Source of the DNA: Ectothiorhodospiraceae bacterium 2226
GTDB lineage: Bacteria > Pseudomonadota > Gammaproteobacteria > GCA-013348725
Assembly: GCA_013348725.1 (NCBI GenBank)
Contig: CP054689.1
Location: 1,662,501 to 1,726,500 of the forward strand
Reading direction: 5' to 3'
Length of the DNA stretch: 64,000 bases
The notes under the pieces were generated by a model, which searched no databases, was not told where the DNA came from, and was given only the letters and a program-made list of their open reading frames with translations. Position numbers and translations under genes: made by a program. This document shows, piece by piece, positions 42,392-51,863 of this stretch (position 1 is the first letter of the stretch; each line of letters begins with the position of its first letter).

Positions 42392-42838
42392 TCAGCCGCC
42401 GGGCCGCTGCGGCGGTTCGGGGGGTTTGACGGCCGGCGCCTCGTCCGTATAGCTCTCGTAAGGGAAGCGCACGTGACCGTAGCGGATGACCAGCACGGCC
42501 GCCGCGAGCAGCAGGATCCCCAGGGTGACCCCCACCAGTTCCCAGAAATCCATGCCCTTCATGTCCAGCACCAAGTAGCGCGCCAGCGCCACAATGGCGA
42601 TATAAATCGGCATGCGCACGGGCAGCTGCCCGGAACGCAGGTACATGCCGACCATGGCGAGCACTTCCAGGTAGATGAACAGCAGCAGCAGGTCGGCCAG
42701 GCGGACCTCGAGCTGCTCGATCATCACCACCACCTCCTGGATGATGGCGACGACGGTGGCCAGCGCGATGATCACGAGCGCCGCGTGCTCCACCATCTTG
42801 AGCGAGTTGAGGCCGGTGCGCCGGTTGAGCATGGACAA
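42392..42838 (-). CDS. PsiE-family phosphate-starvation-inducible membrane protein
   Basis: A 148-residue protein with four helices and the PsiE-type core LEVRLADLLLLFIYLEVLAMVGMYLRSGQLPVR (read in part), followed by PIYIAIVALARYLVLD. A Pro-rich cytoplasmic tail ends it. Two starts are possible: TTG 42838, six bases after GGAGG, and ATG 42832. The family is induced by phosphate limitation in E. coli; its biochemical role is unknown. It converges with amtB. Confidence 0.85.
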   Translation of the reverse strand: MSMLNRRTGLNSLKMVEHAALVIIALATVVAIIQEVVVMIEQLEVRLADLLLLFIYLEVLAMVGMYLRSGQLPVRMPIYIAIVALARYLVLDMKGMDFWELVGVTLGILLLAAAVLVIRYGHVRFPYESYTDEAPAVKPPEPPQRPGG

Positions 42839-42883
42839 GGGTAGCCTCCGCGGCAGGGCGTTGTTCTTGTTCAGGCGGTCATT

Positions 42884-43225
42884 CTACGCCGAGCGGCGCG
42901 CGCGCCGCTCGCTCAGGCGCGCCAGTTGCGCCGCGCTGAGCGCCGCGCAACCGCATACGCGCACCACCTTCTCGGGATGGCTGTGGCCCGCCACCAGTTC
43001 CAGCGCCTTGGTGCCGAGCCGCTCGGCCAGCAGGGCGAGCACCGCGCGGTTCGCTTTGCCCCCTTCGGGTGGGGCCGCCACGCGCACCTTGAGGTGAGCG
43101 CCCAGCGCTCCCGCGAGCTCGGTGCGCGAGGCGCCGGGCACCACCTTGAGGTGCAGCTCCACACCCGCTGCGCCGGGGCGTACGAAGGGCGGTGCGGCGG
43201 CGGGCGCTTCAGGTGCGCGCGGCAT
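42884..43225 (-). CDS. DUF167 (YggU)-family protein
   Basis: A 113-residue small protein with the DUF167 core: LHLKVVPGASRTELAG, HLKVRVAAPPEGGKANRAVL and the C-terminal SHPEKVVRVCG strand. An N-terminal Ala/Pro-rich extension of about 20 residues precedes it. The family is widespread and structurally known, without an agreed function. Its start overlaps the stop of the gene upstream by 17 nt, so they are likely co-transcribed. Confidence 0.88.
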   Translation of the reverse strand: MPRAPEAPAAAPPFVRPGAAGVELHLKVVPGASRTELAGALGAHLKVRVAAPPEGGKANRAVLALLAERLGTKALELVAGHSHPEKVVRVCGCAALSAAQLARLSERRARRSA

Positions 43226-43565
43226 AGCCGAACTCGCCCTGCCAAGTACCGCCGCGGTAGTCCAGCTTGAGCCAGTGCGGCACGAAGCGCGCCGGGTCGC
43301 CCGCGATAGGCATGGCCACCAGCGGTGGCGTCCCCGCGTCCACCGGGCAGCCTTGGCTCATCACCGGCCGAAATCGCAACACCAGGCCCTGCTCGGCGGC
43401 GTCCTCGGGCGCGGCGTCGGCGAAGCGCACCGCCTTGCGGATCAGGCAGCTGAAATAGAGCTCCATTTCCACCGCCAGCGGCGCGCGCCGCTCGGCGAGC
43501 GTGGCTTGTGCGGCCGGCGTGAGCTCGACCCGCACGGGCCGCCCCAACACGTTGAAGTCGCTCAT
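43209..43565 (-). CDS. Conserved hypothetical protein (118 aa)
   Basis: A soluble protein with a mixed composition: [50 protein letters not shown] and [18 protein letters not shown]. There is no signal peptide or membrane helix. It precedes and overlaps the DUF167 gene. I cannot name a family; the tight overlap supports that it is real. Confidence 0.65.
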   Translation of the reverse strand: MSDFNVLGRPVRVELTPAAQATLAERRAPLAVEMELYFSCLIRKAVRFADAAPEDAAEQGLVLRFRPVMSQGCPVDAGTPPLVAMPIAGDPARFVPHWLKLDYRGGTWQGEFGYAART

Positions 43566-43693
43566 GTGACCCCTCCCGTGGCCGCGTCGCCTTCATGGTC
43601 GCGCGCGCGTGGGGCGGGCGCAAGTGCGGCCACCCCGCGACACTTATCTACAATGGTTGCTTAGTGCACGTCCATGGATGGAGAGACAACGGC

Positions 43694-44305
43694 ATGAGCA
43701 AGATACTCGTTCTGTATTACAGCACCTGGGGACACGTGGAGCGCATGGCCGAGGCGGTGGCCGAGGGTGCGCGCGCGGTGCAGGGCGCCGAGGTCACCAT
43801 CAAGCGCGTACCCGAGGTGATGCCCGCCGAGACGCTGCAGCGTATCGGCGCCAAGACCGACCAGAGCTGGCCGGTGGCCGAGCCCGACGAGCTGGGGGAC
43901 TACGACGCGCTGATCCTCGGCACCTCCAGCCGCTTCGGCAACATGGCCGGGCAGATGCGCAACTTTCTCGATCGCACCGGGAATCTCTGGGCCAGCGGCG
44001 CCCTGGTCGGCAAGGTCGGCAGCGCGTTCACCAGCACCGCCACGCAGCACGGCGGACAGGAGACCACGCTGACCTCGATCCATACCACGCTGTTCCATCA
44101 GGGGATGATTGTGGTCGGCGTGCCGTACACCTGCGACGGCCTGAACTACGTGGACGAGATGGCGGGCGGCTCGCCCTACGGCGCCACCACTATCGCCAAG
44201 AACGACGGCAGCCGCTGGCCCAGCGAGGTGGAACTGGACATCGCGCGCTTCCAAGGACGGCACGTAGCGGAGATCAGCGAGCGCCTGCTACGCGGCGCCC
44301 GCTAG
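43694..44305 (+). CDS. wrbA: NAD(P)H:quinone oxidoreductase, WrbA family
   Basis: A 203-residue flavodoxin-fold enzyme. The FMN phosphate loop is [13 protein letters not shown], and the flavin-edge loops [18 protein letters not shown] and [24 protein letters not shown] are diagnostic of WrbA. It performs two-electron reduction of quinones, avoiding semiquinone radicals. ATG 43694 begins [10 protein letters not shown]; the longer frame from 43595 adds non-family sequence. It is monocistronic. Confidence 0.93.
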   Translation: MSKILVLYYSTWGHVERMAEAVAEGARAVQGAEVTIKRVPEVMPAETLQRIGAKTDQSWPVAEPDELGDYDALILGTSSRFGNMAGQMRNFLDRTGNLWASGALVGKVGSAFTSTATQHGGQETTLTSIHTTLFHQGMIVVGVPYTCDGLNYVDEMAGGSPYGATTIAKNDGSRWPSEVELDIARFQGRHVAEISERLLRGAR

Positions 44306-44631
44306 AGAAGATCTGAATAAATCCAGCTCGGTTTCTCAGCCCAACGCTAGCGAAGAACGTGGCTTTCGCTTTCACTCGCGCGGAACTGCGAGCAAACTCA
44401 AGGCCTTGCCGCGGCTGTGCAAAGCCGTCGCGGCGGGTTAAAGTGATCCCTTGACCTTTCCCCCGCTCCGAGGCGCGTACGCGCCGGCGTGCAGCACTCC
44501 CAAGGCGCAGCTGCCGCCTCGGCGGGCTAGCGAGGACATCGGTGGCGTACTTGAACCCGACAAAGTCCGGCGCAGCGGCGCCGCACAGCCTGCATTCACC
44601 CGCCCTCGCGCGGGCAATGCCGTAGCGAGCC
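44306..44631. other. Intergenic region, no feature recognised
   Basis: A 326-bp spacer between wrbA and the diguanylate cyclase. I see no convincing ORF, no terminator with a T-run and no recognisable operator. A partial C/G inverted pattern (GCCGCGGCTGTGCAAAGCC) is present near 44407. Confidence 0.5.
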
Positions 44632-45948
44632 ATGGCGGCGCCGAATCGAGTGACCCGCGTCCATCCGCGCTTCGGCATTCGGCAGAAGGTTATCCTCATC
44701 CTGGTGAGCGTGCTGCTCGGTGCCATGACCGTCAGCGGCTGGTGGGCGCTCGAACAGGCGCGCGAGGATGTATGGACCGAGGCCGAGCAGCGCGGCGCCG
44801 ATATCAGTCGCTTCGTGGCCAAGTCGCTCGCGTATAACGTGGTCGGCTACGACTACCACACCTTGCAACTCCTCCTCGATTCCGTTACAGGGACGGCCGA
44901 CGTGGACTACGCGCGCGTGGTCGGCGCGCGCGGCAACACCATGGCCGAGGCCGGACTACGCCGCGACCCGGCGCAGCGGCGGCTGCTGTTCGAAGAGCCG
45001 ATCGTGCTGGATGGCATGCCGCTAGGCCATCTGGAGCTCCACTTGAGCGCCCAGCCGACTGTCAGTCGCCTGCAGGCACAGACCGTTGCACTGTTGCAGC
45101 GCGAGGCGGTCATCATCCTGCTGATCGCGGTCGCCGAGTTCATCGCTTTGTCCTTGATCATCGTGCGGCCCGCGCGGCGGATGACGAATGCCTTGGCAGG
45201 CCGGCTGGACGAGGAGGGCGCGATCATCGCCAAGCTGCCCGAGGTGTCGCGGGATGAGTTCGGCGTGCTGGCCGCGCAGTTCAACCGCCTCGCCGACCAG
45301 CTCAATCGTGCCAACCGTCGCCTGCGCTCGCGCATCGCCGCCGCCGACGAGCGCCTGCGCCAAAGCAACCGCGAGCTGACGGTCCAGGCACAGGAACTGC
45401 AGCGCATGAACGCCGAGCTGAAGCGCATCTCGATCACCGATGCGCTAACCGGCCTGTACAACCGCCGCCACTTCGAGGAGATCCTCGAGACCGAGCTCGC
45501 GCTGTGCGATCGCTACGGCGACCAGAGCAGCCTCGTCCTGATCGACATCGACCACTTCAAGCGCATCAACGACACCTACGGACACGCCGCCGGCGACGCT
45601 GTATTGAAGGGGCTGGCGGAGCTGCTGCGTCAGCAGTTTCGTAAGACGGACGTGTTGTGTCGCATCGGCGGCGAGGAGTTCAGCGCCCTGTGCAAGCGCA
45701 CCACGGAGGCCGAAGCGATGCGCCTCGCGGAGAAGTTGCGCGCCGCAGTGGCCGAGCGCGTGTTTGCTTTGCCGGAGGGGGAGCTGGGCATCACCATCAG
45801 CGCGGGTGTGGCGACCGTGCCGGCGGACACGCCGACGCTGCGGGCGGATATCTTTTATCAGCGCGCCGATGCGGCGCTGTATTTGAGTAAGAAGCAAGGC
45901 CGGGACTGCGTGACCTCGGCCGGCACGCACGACGTGCGGGCCGATTGA
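44632..45948 (+). CDS. Membrane-bound diguanylate cyclase (sensor-HAMP-GGDEF)
   Basis: A 438-residue protein. Helix 1 (VILILVSVLLGAMTVSGWW), a periplasmic region of about 110 residues, helix 2 (AVIILLIAVAEFIALSLIIV), a HAMP linker with a coiled coil (LRQSNRELTVQAQELQRMNAEL) and a C-terminal GGDEF domain. The active site is GGEEF in CRIGGEEFSAL, preceded by RKTD at the position of the inhibitory RxxD site; ITDALTGLYNRRHFEE opens the domain. It should make cyclic di-GMP and be product-inhibited. Its stop overlaps the next ATG (TGATG), tying it to a PhnD-like periplasmic protein that may feed its sensor. Confidence 0.92.
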   Translation: MAAPNRVTRVHPRFGIRQKVILILVSVLLGAMTVSGWWALEQAREDVWTEAEQRGADISRFVAKSLAYNVVGYDYHTLQLLLDSVTGTADVDYARVVGARGNTMAEAGLRRDPAQRRLLFEEPIVLDGMPLGHLELHLSAQPTVSRLQAQTVALLQREAVIILLIAVAEFIALSLIIVRPARRMTNALAGRLDEEGAIIAKLPEVSRDEFGVLAAQFNRLADQLNRANRRLRSRIAAADERLRQSNRELTVQAQELQRMNAELKRISITDALTGLYNRRHFEEILETELALCDRYGDQSSLVLIDIDHFKRINDTYGHAAGDAVLKGLAELLRQQFRKTDVLCRIGGEEFSALCKRTTEAEAMRLAEKLRAAVAERVFALPEGELGITISAGVATVPADTPTLRADIFYQRADAALYLSKKQGRDCVTSAGTHDVRAD

Positions 45949-46808
45949 TGGCGACGCGACGCCTCATTCTCCTGCTGTTGCTCGTCCTGCTCACGCCATT
46001 CGGGGTCCGCGCCGAGGCGCCGCGCGAGGAGCTGGTGCTCGGATCCGTCGCTATGGATATCCCCGCCATCATGCACCGGCGTCTGCTGCCGCTCACCGAT
46101 TATCTGAGCGAGACGGTCGAGCGGCCGGTTTCGCTGCGTCTCTCGCCCAACATGGAGGATGCCATCGACGCCCTCGCCGCCGGCACGGTGGACTTGGCCT
46201 ACCTCACCCCGGTGGCCTACCTGCGGGCGCGCGAGCGTGGCGCCGAATTGGTGGTGAAGACCGTCACCCAGGGCAAGGCCTCATTTCAGTTAATGATCGT
46301 GGTGCGTGAGGACAGCCTCATTCGCGAGGTCGATGACTTGCGCGGCAAGGTGTTCGCGTTCGGCGATCGTGGCGCGGTCCTGCAGCGCGCGGTGGTGGTC
46401 GGCGCCGGCCTCGCGCTGGAGGAGTTCGCCGATTACAAGTTCATCGGGCACTACGACAACATCGTGCGCGGGGTGATCGCCGGCGACTTCGACGCCGGCA
46501 TCCTCAAGGACACCATGGCGTTCGATTGGGAGGCGCGCGGCATTCGCATCCTCTACGCCTCGCCCGCGCTGCCGCCTTATAACATCAGCGCGCGCCCCGG
46601 CCTCGATCCCGCGTTGGTGGCGCGGCTGCGCGCGGCGTTCCTTGCACTGGATGTGGCCGATCCCGCCCATGTCCCGGTGGTAGCGGCGATGGACCCCGAG
46701 TACACCGGCTTTGCGCCGATCGACGATGCCGAATACGACGTGGTGCGGCGCCTCATCCGCCCGTTCGAGACCGCTTCCAGCCCTGACTCCCGGGCCGCGC
46801 GCCCCTGA
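45948..46808 (+). CDS. Periplasmic PhnD-like substrate-binding protein
   Basis: A 286-residue protein with a signal peptide (RRLILLLLLVLLTPFGVRA). The body resembles phosphate/phosphonate-type binding proteins: LVLGSVAMDIPAIMHRRLLPL, TVDLAYLTPVAYLRA, KVFAFGDRGAVLQRA and GHYDNIVRGVIAGDFDAGILKD. No permease or ATPase gene accompanies it. Start codon ATG overlaps the stop of the diguanylate cyclase. A solitary binding protein coupled to a transmembrane cyclase suggests a sensory role, presenting an anion or small ligand to the cyclase. Confidence 0.82.
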   Translation: MATRRLILLLLLVLLTPFGVRAEAPREELVLGSVAMDIPAIMHRRLLPLTDYLSETVERPVSLRLSPNMEDAIDALAAGTVDLAYLTPVAYLRARERGAELVVKTVTQGKASFQLMIVVREDSLIREVDDLRGKVFAFGDRGAVLQRAVVVGAGLALEEFADYKFIGHYDNIVRGVIAGDFDAGILKDTMAFDWEARGIRILYASPALPPYNISARPGLDPALVARLRAAFLALDVADPAHVPVVAAMDPEYTGFAPIDDAEYDVVRRLIRPFETASSPDSRAARP

Positions 46809-46866
46809 GCCGCACCGGGCCCGCGTGCTAAGCTAGTTTCCCCTTTCGCCCTCGGCCAAGACGTCC

Positions 46867-48357
46867 ATGACGCACGCTCACGACCACAGTCAGCCGCCGC
46901 CCGCGGGTCTCGCGCCGGAGGTGTTGGCGGGCCTGCGCGCGGCGCTCCCCGCCGAGGCCTTGCTGTCCGAGCCCGAGGAACTGCGCCCCTACGAGTGCGA
47001 CGGTCTGTCCGCCTACCGCGCGCTGCCGGGGGCGGTGGTTCTGCCGCAAGACCTCGACCAGTTGCGCGCGGTGCTGCGCGTGTGTCACGCGGCGCGGGTG
47101 CCGGTCATCGCGCGCGGCGCCGGGACCGGGCTCTCGGGCGGCGCCCTGCCGCGGCCAGACGCGGTGGTGGTCTCGCTGGCGCGCTTCAGTCGCATCCTGG
47201 ACATCGACCCGCGGAACCGCGTGGCGCGCGTGCAGCCCGGGGTGCGCAACCTCGCCATCTCACAGGCCGCGCAGCCGCACGGGCTGTACTACGCGCCCGA
47301 CCCCTCCTCGCAGATCGCCTGCACCATCGGCGGTAACGTGGCCGAGAACTCCGGCGGCGTGCACTGCCTGAAGTACGGCCTCACGGTGCACAACGTGCTG
47401 GGGCTCAAGGTCATGACGCTGGAGGGCGAGTTGCTGGAGCTCGGCGGCGCCGCCCTGGATGGGCCGGGCTACGATCTGCTCGCGCTGATGCACGGCTCGG
47501 AGGGGCTGCTCGGCGTGATCGTGGAGGTGACGGTGCGGCTGTTGCCGATCCCCGAGCGCGCCCAGGTGGTGCTGGCCGCGTTCGACAGCGTGGAGCAGGC
47601 GGGCACCGCGGTGGCGCGCATCATCTCGGCCGGCATCATCCCCGCCGGCCTGGAGATGATGGACCGGCTCGCCATCCAGGCGGCCGAGGCCTATGTGCAC
47701 GCGGGCTACCCGCAGGCCGAGGCCATTCTGCTGTGCGAGCTCGACGGCACCAACGAGGAGGTCTCCGAGCAGATCTTCCAAGTGCAGCAGCTCATCCAGG
47801 CCTGCGGGGCGACCGAGTTTCGCACCGCCCGCTCGGCCGAGGAGCGCGCCCGTCTGTGGGCGGGGCGCAAGGCGGCGTTTCCGGCGGTGGGGCGCATCGC
47901 GCCAGACTATTACTGCATGGACGGCACCATCTCGCGCAAGCACTTGGCGCAGGTGCTCGCGCGCATCAGCGCGCTGGCGCGCGAGTTCGGTCTGCCGGTG
48001 GCCAATGTGTTCCACGCCGGAGACGGCAACCTGCACCCGCTCATCCTGTACGACGCCAATCTGCCGGGGCAGCTCGCGCGCGCCGAGGCCTTCGGCGCCA
48101 AGATCCTCGAGCTGTGCGTGGAGGTCGGCGGCACCATCACCGGCGAGCACGGCGTCGGCATGGAGAAGATCGACCAGATGTGCGTGCAGTTCGCGCCGCC
48201 CGAGCTCGCCCAGTTCCATGCCGTGAAGGCGGCCTTCGACCCTGCGGGCCTGTTGAATCCCGGCAAGGCCGTGCCGACCCTGCACCGCTGCGCCGAGTTC
48301 GGCGCCATGCACGTGCACGGCGGGCGCCTGCCGCACCCCGAACTGGAGCGTTTCTGA
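46867..48357 (+). CDS. glcD: Glycolate oxidase FAD subunit GlcD
   Basis: A 496-residue FAD-linked oxidase. FAD-binding segments are ARGAGTGLSGGALP and SSQIACTIGGNVAENSGG; the C-terminal domain has VFHAGDGNLHPLILYD and GEHGVGMEKI with the catalytic-site His residues of the GlcD/D-lactate-dehydrogenase family. With GlcE and GlcF it oxidises glycolate to glyoxylate at the membrane. The stop overlaps the GlcE start. Glycolate arises from phosphoglycolate when Rubisco oxygenates, so the operon would suit an autotroph, but Rubisco is not in view. Confidence 0.93.
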   Translation: MTHAHDHSQPPPAGLAPEVLAGLRAALPAEALLSEPEELRPYECDGLSAYRALPGAVVLPQDLDQLRAVLRVCHAARVPVIARGAGTGLSGGALPRPDAVVVSLARFSRILDIDPRNRVARVQPGVRNLAISQAAQPHGLYYAPDPSSQIACTIGGNVAENSGGVHCLKYGLTVHNVLGLKVMTLEGELLELGGAALDGPGYDLLALMHGSEGLLGVIVEVTVRLLPIPERAQVVLAAFDSVEQAGTAVARIISAGIIPAGLEMMDRLAIQAAEAYVHAGYPQAEAILLCELDGTNEEVSEQIFQVQQLIQACGATEFRTARSAEERARLWAGRKAAFPAVGRIAPDYYCMDGTISRKHLAQVLARISALAREFGLPVANVFHAGDGNLHPLILYDANLPGQLARAEAFGAKILELCVEVGGTITGEHGVGMEKIDQMCVQFAPPELAQFHAVKAAFDPAGLLNPGKAVPTLHRCAEFGAMHVHGGRLPHPELERF

Positions 48358-49415
48358 TGCGCGCCGCCGATGCCGATCTCGCCGCCGAGGTGGCGGCGCG
48401 GGTCGCCGAGGCGGCCGCGCAGGGCAACGCCTTGCGGCTGGTGGCCGGTGACACCAAGGCCGCGCTGGGACGGGCGGTGCAGGGCGCGCCGCTGTCGCTC
48501 GCCGCGCACCGGGGCATCGTCGACTACGAGCCCACCGAGCTCACCGTGACCGCGCGCAGCGGTACCCCACTCGCGGAACTCGAGACGGCGCTGGCCGACG
48601 AGGGGCAGATGCTGGCCTTCGAGCCGCCGCACTTCGGCGCGGGCGCCACGCTCGGCGGCACCGTCGCCTGCGGCCTGTCGGGCCCGCGCCGCCCCTATGC
48701 CGGCGCGTTGCGCGACCATGTACTCGGTGCCGTGATCGTGAACGGCCGGGGGGAGGTGCTGCGCTTCGGCGGGCGGGTCATGAAGAACGTGGCCGGCTAC
48801 GACCTCGCGCGCCTGATGTGCGGCGCGCACGGGACGCTAGGCGTGCTGCTCGAGCTCTCGCTGAAGGTCCTGCCGCGCCCGGCCGAGGAGCGCACCCTGC
48901 GCCGTCCGGCCGGGGCGGAGGAGGCGCTGGAGCTGATGAACCAATGGGCCGGTCGGCCGCTGCCGCTGAGTGCCACCTGTTACGACGGCGAGGCGCTCAG
49001 CTTCCGCCTCTCGGGGGCGCCGAGTGCCGTGCAGGCGGCCGCGCGGCGGCTCGGCGGCGAGCCGGTGCCGGACGCCGAGGCCTATTGGCGCGGTCTGCGC
49101 GAGCAGACCCACGGCTATTTCCGCGGCGGCACGCCGCTGTGGCGCCTGTCGGTGCCGCCCGCCACGCCCGTCTTGCCGCTGGAGGGCCGGTGGCTGTACG
49201 AGTGGGGCGGGGCGCAGCGCTGGTATCGCGGCAGCGCGTCCGCCGAGCAGGTGCGCGCCGCGGCGCTGCGCGCCGGCGGCCATGCGACCCGATGGCGCGG
49301 CGCCGAGCCGTTCCAACCCCTGCCGACGGCGCTCGCCGCCCTGCACCGGCGCGTGAAGGCCGCGCTCGACCCGGCCGAGATCCTCAACCCCGGCCGCCTC
49401 TACCCGGATCTCTGA
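48357..49415 (+). CDS. glcE: Glycolate oxidase FAD-binding subunit GlcE
   Basis: A 352-residue FAD-binding protein. Features are LVAGDTKAALGR, the FAD motif GAGATLGGTVACGLSGPRR and VMKNVAGYDLARLMCGAHGTLG, all conserved in GlcE. The C terminus ends KAALDPAEILNPGRL as in the family. ATG 48357 overlaps the glcD stop, and glcF begins immediately after the stop, so the three subunits are translated as a block. Confidence 0.93.
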   Translation: MRAADADLAAEVAARVAEAAAQGNALRLVAGDTKAALGRAVQGAPLSLAAHRGIVDYEPTELTVTARSGTPLAELETALADEGQMLAFEPPHFGAGATLGGTVACGLSGPRRPYAGALRDHVLGAVIVNGRGEVLRFGGRVMKNVAGYDLARLMCGAHGTLGVLLELSLKVLPRPAEERTLRRPAGAEEALELMNQWAGRPLPLSATCYDGEALSFRLSGAPSAVQAAARRLGGEPVPDAEAYWRGLREQTHGYFRGGTPLWRLSVPPATPVLPLEGRWLYEWGGAQRWYRGSASAEQVRAAALRAGGHATRWRGAEPFQPLPTALAALHRRVKAALDPAEILNPGRLYPDL

Positions 49416-50642
49416 ATGCAGACGCGTCTCGCCGATTTCATCAAGGACACCCCCAAGGGCAAGGAGGCGGAGGCCATCCTGCGCGCCTGCGTGCACTGCG
49501 GCTTCTGCACCGCCACCTGCCCGACCTATCAGCTGCTGGGCGACGAGCTGGACGGCCCGCGCGGGCGGATCTACCTGATCAAACAGGCGCTGGAGGGGGA
49601 GGCGGTCTCCGAACGCACGCAGCGCCACCTGGACCGCTGCCTGACCTGCCGGGCCTGCGAGACGACCTGCCCCTCGGGGGTGCGCTACGCGCGCCTGCTC
49701 GACATCGGCCGCGAGGTGGTGGAAGCGCGGGTGCCGCGCCCGCTGGGCACGCGCATCAAGCGCACGCTGCTGCGGCGCCTGCTGCCGCGCCGGCGCTTGG
49801 TCGCGAGCGGGCTGACGCTGGGGCGCTGGCTGCGGCCCTGGTTGCCGACGCGCATGCGGGCCAAGGTGCCCGCGGCGCCCGCCGCCGGCCGCGCCGCCGA
49901 CTGGCCTAGCGCGGTGCATGCGCGCAAGGTGGTGTTGCTAGAGGGCTGCGTGCAGCCGGCGCTCGCGCCGAACATCGACGCGGCCGCGGCGCGGGTGCTG
50001 GATCGTCTGGGGATCAGCGTGGTGCGGGCGGGCGCCGGGTGCTGCGGCGCGCTCAGCCATCACCTGAGTGCGGAGGAGGCCGCGCTGGCCTACGCGCGCG
50101 CCAACATCGACGCCTGGTGGCCGCATATCGAGGCCGGCGCCGAGGCCGTGCTGGTCACCGCCAGCGGCTGCGGGGTGATGGTCAAGGACTACGGGACGCT
50201 GCTGCGCCACGACATCGCCTATGCCGCCAAGGCGCAGCGCATCAGCGAACTGCTGCGCGACCCGGGCGAGCTGATCGGCGCCGAGGCGGTGGCGGGGCTC
50301 GCGCTGCGGCCGGGCCCCCGGCCGCGGGTGGCCTTCCAAGCCCCGTGTACGCTACAGCACGGCCTGCGCCGCGCCGCTGAGGTGGAGGCGGCGCTGCGGG
50401 CGGCGGGCTTTGCGCTCACGCCGGTGCCGGACAGCCATCTCTGCTGCGGGTCGGCCGGGACCTATTCCCTGCTGCAGCCGACGCTTGCCGAGCGCCTGCG
50501 TGCCGACAAGCTGGCCGCGCTTCGAAGCGGCGAGCCGGAGGTCATCGCCACCGCGAACATCGGCTGCCTGACCCACCTTGCGGCCGCCACCGAGCTGCCG
50601 GTGCGCCACTGGCTGGAACTGCTGGACGAGCAGCTCGCCTGA
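49416..50642 (+). CDS. glcF: Glycolate oxidase iron-sulfur subunit GlcF
   Basis: A 408-residue protein with two 4Fe-4S clusters near the N terminus, CVHCGFCTATCPTY and CLTCRACETTCPSG, and two CCG-type cysteine domains (GAGCCGALSHHL, DSHLCCGSAGTYS). It passes electrons from GlcDE to the quinone pool. It directly abuts glcE with no spacer. Confidence 0.94.
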   Translation: MQTRLADFIKDTPKGKEAEAILRACVHCGFCTATCPTYQLLGDELDGPRGRIYLIKQALEGEAVSERTQRHLDRCLTCRACETTCPSGVRYARLLDIGREVVEARVPRPLGTRIKRTLLRRLLPRRRLVASGLTLGRWLRPWLPTRMRAKVPAAPAAGRAADWPSAVHARKVVLLEGCVQPALAPNIDAAAARVLDRLGISVVRAGAGCCGALSHHLSAEEAALAYARANIDAWWPHIEAGAEAVLVTASGCGVMVKDYGTLLRHDIAYAAKAQRISELLRDPGELIGAEAVAGLALRPGPRPRVAFQAPCTLQHGLRRAAEVEAALRAAGFALTPVPDSHLCCGSAGTYSLLQPTLAERLRADKLAALRSGEPEVIATANIGCLTHLAAATELPVRHWLELLDEQLA

Positions 50643-50877
50643 AGCCGCAGCGCGGGGTGCCTGACGTGGCGAAATTGGGTGCTACGCTAACTAGCATGCC
50701 CGCAGAATTGTGACGACGTTCAACACAGTGCCGCGGCGCGCATAAGAACCAGGGGGAGGGTCTGAGACATCCAGTGCTGGATTCATCAGACCGCGCAAGG
50801 CGAAGAGGCGATTGTGCGCTTTGCTTCGTTATCCACGGCTTGGCGCCATTGATAACGGCGGCACCCGGTGCCGCAGG

Positions 50878-50900
50878 AAACCCTGAATTGATCAGGGTTT
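50878..50900. promoter_or_regulatory. Perfect hairpin in the glcF-garR gap
   Basis: AAACCCTGA (50878-50886) and TCAGGGTTT (50892-50900) form a perfect 9-bp palindrome around ATTGA. It sits 55 nt before the garR start. It lacks a downstream T-run and could be an operator or leader structure. The remainder of the 312-bp gap (50643-50954) shows no gene. Confidence 0.45.
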
Positions 50901-50954
50901 GCTAGGGCCGCAACGGCGGCCAGCCCGAATACAGCCCGCCAGGGGAGGTCCAGC

Positions 50955-51863
50955 ATGGCCAACGTCGGATTCGTGGGATTGGGGATCATGGGGCGCCCCA
51001 TGGCGCTCAACCTGTTGCGTGGCGGTCACCGCCTCTGGGTGCATGCGCGCCAGCCGGAGGTGATGAAGCCGCTGGTCGAGTCGGGCGCCACCCGCTGCAA
51101 GACCTGTGCGGCCGTGGCCGAGCACGCCGACGTCCTGTTCGTGTGCGTCTCCGACACCCCCGACGTCGAGCAGGTCACCGTCGGTGCCACCGGCTTCATC
51201 CAACGCGCGCGCCCCGGCAGCGTGGTGGTGGACATGAGTACCATTTCGCCCAAGGTAACGCGGGAGGTGGCGCGGCGCTTGGCCGAGCGCGGCGTGGACA
51301 TGCTCGACGCCCCGGTGTCGGGCGGTGAGCGCGGGGCCATCGCCGGCACCTTGTCGATCATGGTGGGCGGCAAGCCGGACGTGCTCGAACGCGTGCGCCC
51401 GCTGCTGAATCTGCTGGGCAAGAACATCGTGCACGTGGGCGACCACGGCGCCGGTCAGGTCGCCAAGGCCTGCAACCAGATCGTGGTCGGGCAGACCATC
51501 GCCGCGGTGGCCGAGGGACTGCTGCTCGCGCGGGCGGCGGGGGCCGATCCGGCGCGGGTACGCGAGGCGCTGCTCGGCGGTATGGCCGCCAGCCGCGCGC
51601 TGGAGGTGCACGGCGAGCGCATGCTGGTGCGCAACTTCGCGCCCGGCTTCAAGGCGCGCCTACATCAAAAGGACCTGCGCATCGCCCTGGAGGCGGCGCG
51701 CGAGGCGGGCGTGGAACTACCCGGCGCGAGCCTGACGGCGCAGCATGTCGATGCGCTGGTGGAAGGCGGCGCGGGAGACCTCGATTCCGCGGCCCTGGCC
51801 GAGGTCCTGGAGCGGCTTGCGGTGCAGACGCTACCGGCCGCCGCCGGGGGCGGTTCGCGTTAA
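50955..51863 (+). CDS. garR: 2-hydroxy-3-oxopropionate (tartronate semialdehyde) reductase
   Basis: A 302-residue beta-hydroxyacid dehydrogenase. The dinucleotide motif is VGFVGLGIMGRPMALNLL, the substrate motif LDAPVSGGERGA and the catalytic Lys in GAGQVAKACNQIV. It reduces tartronate semialdehyde to glycerate, the step after glyoxylate carboligase in glyoxylate salvage. Next to glcDEF it forms part of a glycolate-to-glycerate route; the carboligase is not in this window. GGAGG precedes ATG 50955. Confidence 0.9.
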   Translation: MANVGFVGLGIMGRPMALNLLRGGHRLWVHARQPEVMKPLVESGATRCKTCAAVAEHADVLFVCVSDTPDVEQVTVGATGFIQRARPGSVVVDMSTISPKVTREVARRLAERGVDMLDAPVSGGERGAIAGTLSIMVGGKPDVLERVRPLLNLLGKNIVHVGDHGAGQVAKACNQIVVGQTIAAVAEGLLLARAAGADPARVREALLGGMAASRALEVHGERMLVRNFAPGFKARLHQKDLRIALEAAREAGVELPGASLTAQHVDALVEGGAGDLDSAALAEVLERLAVQTLPAAAGGGSR

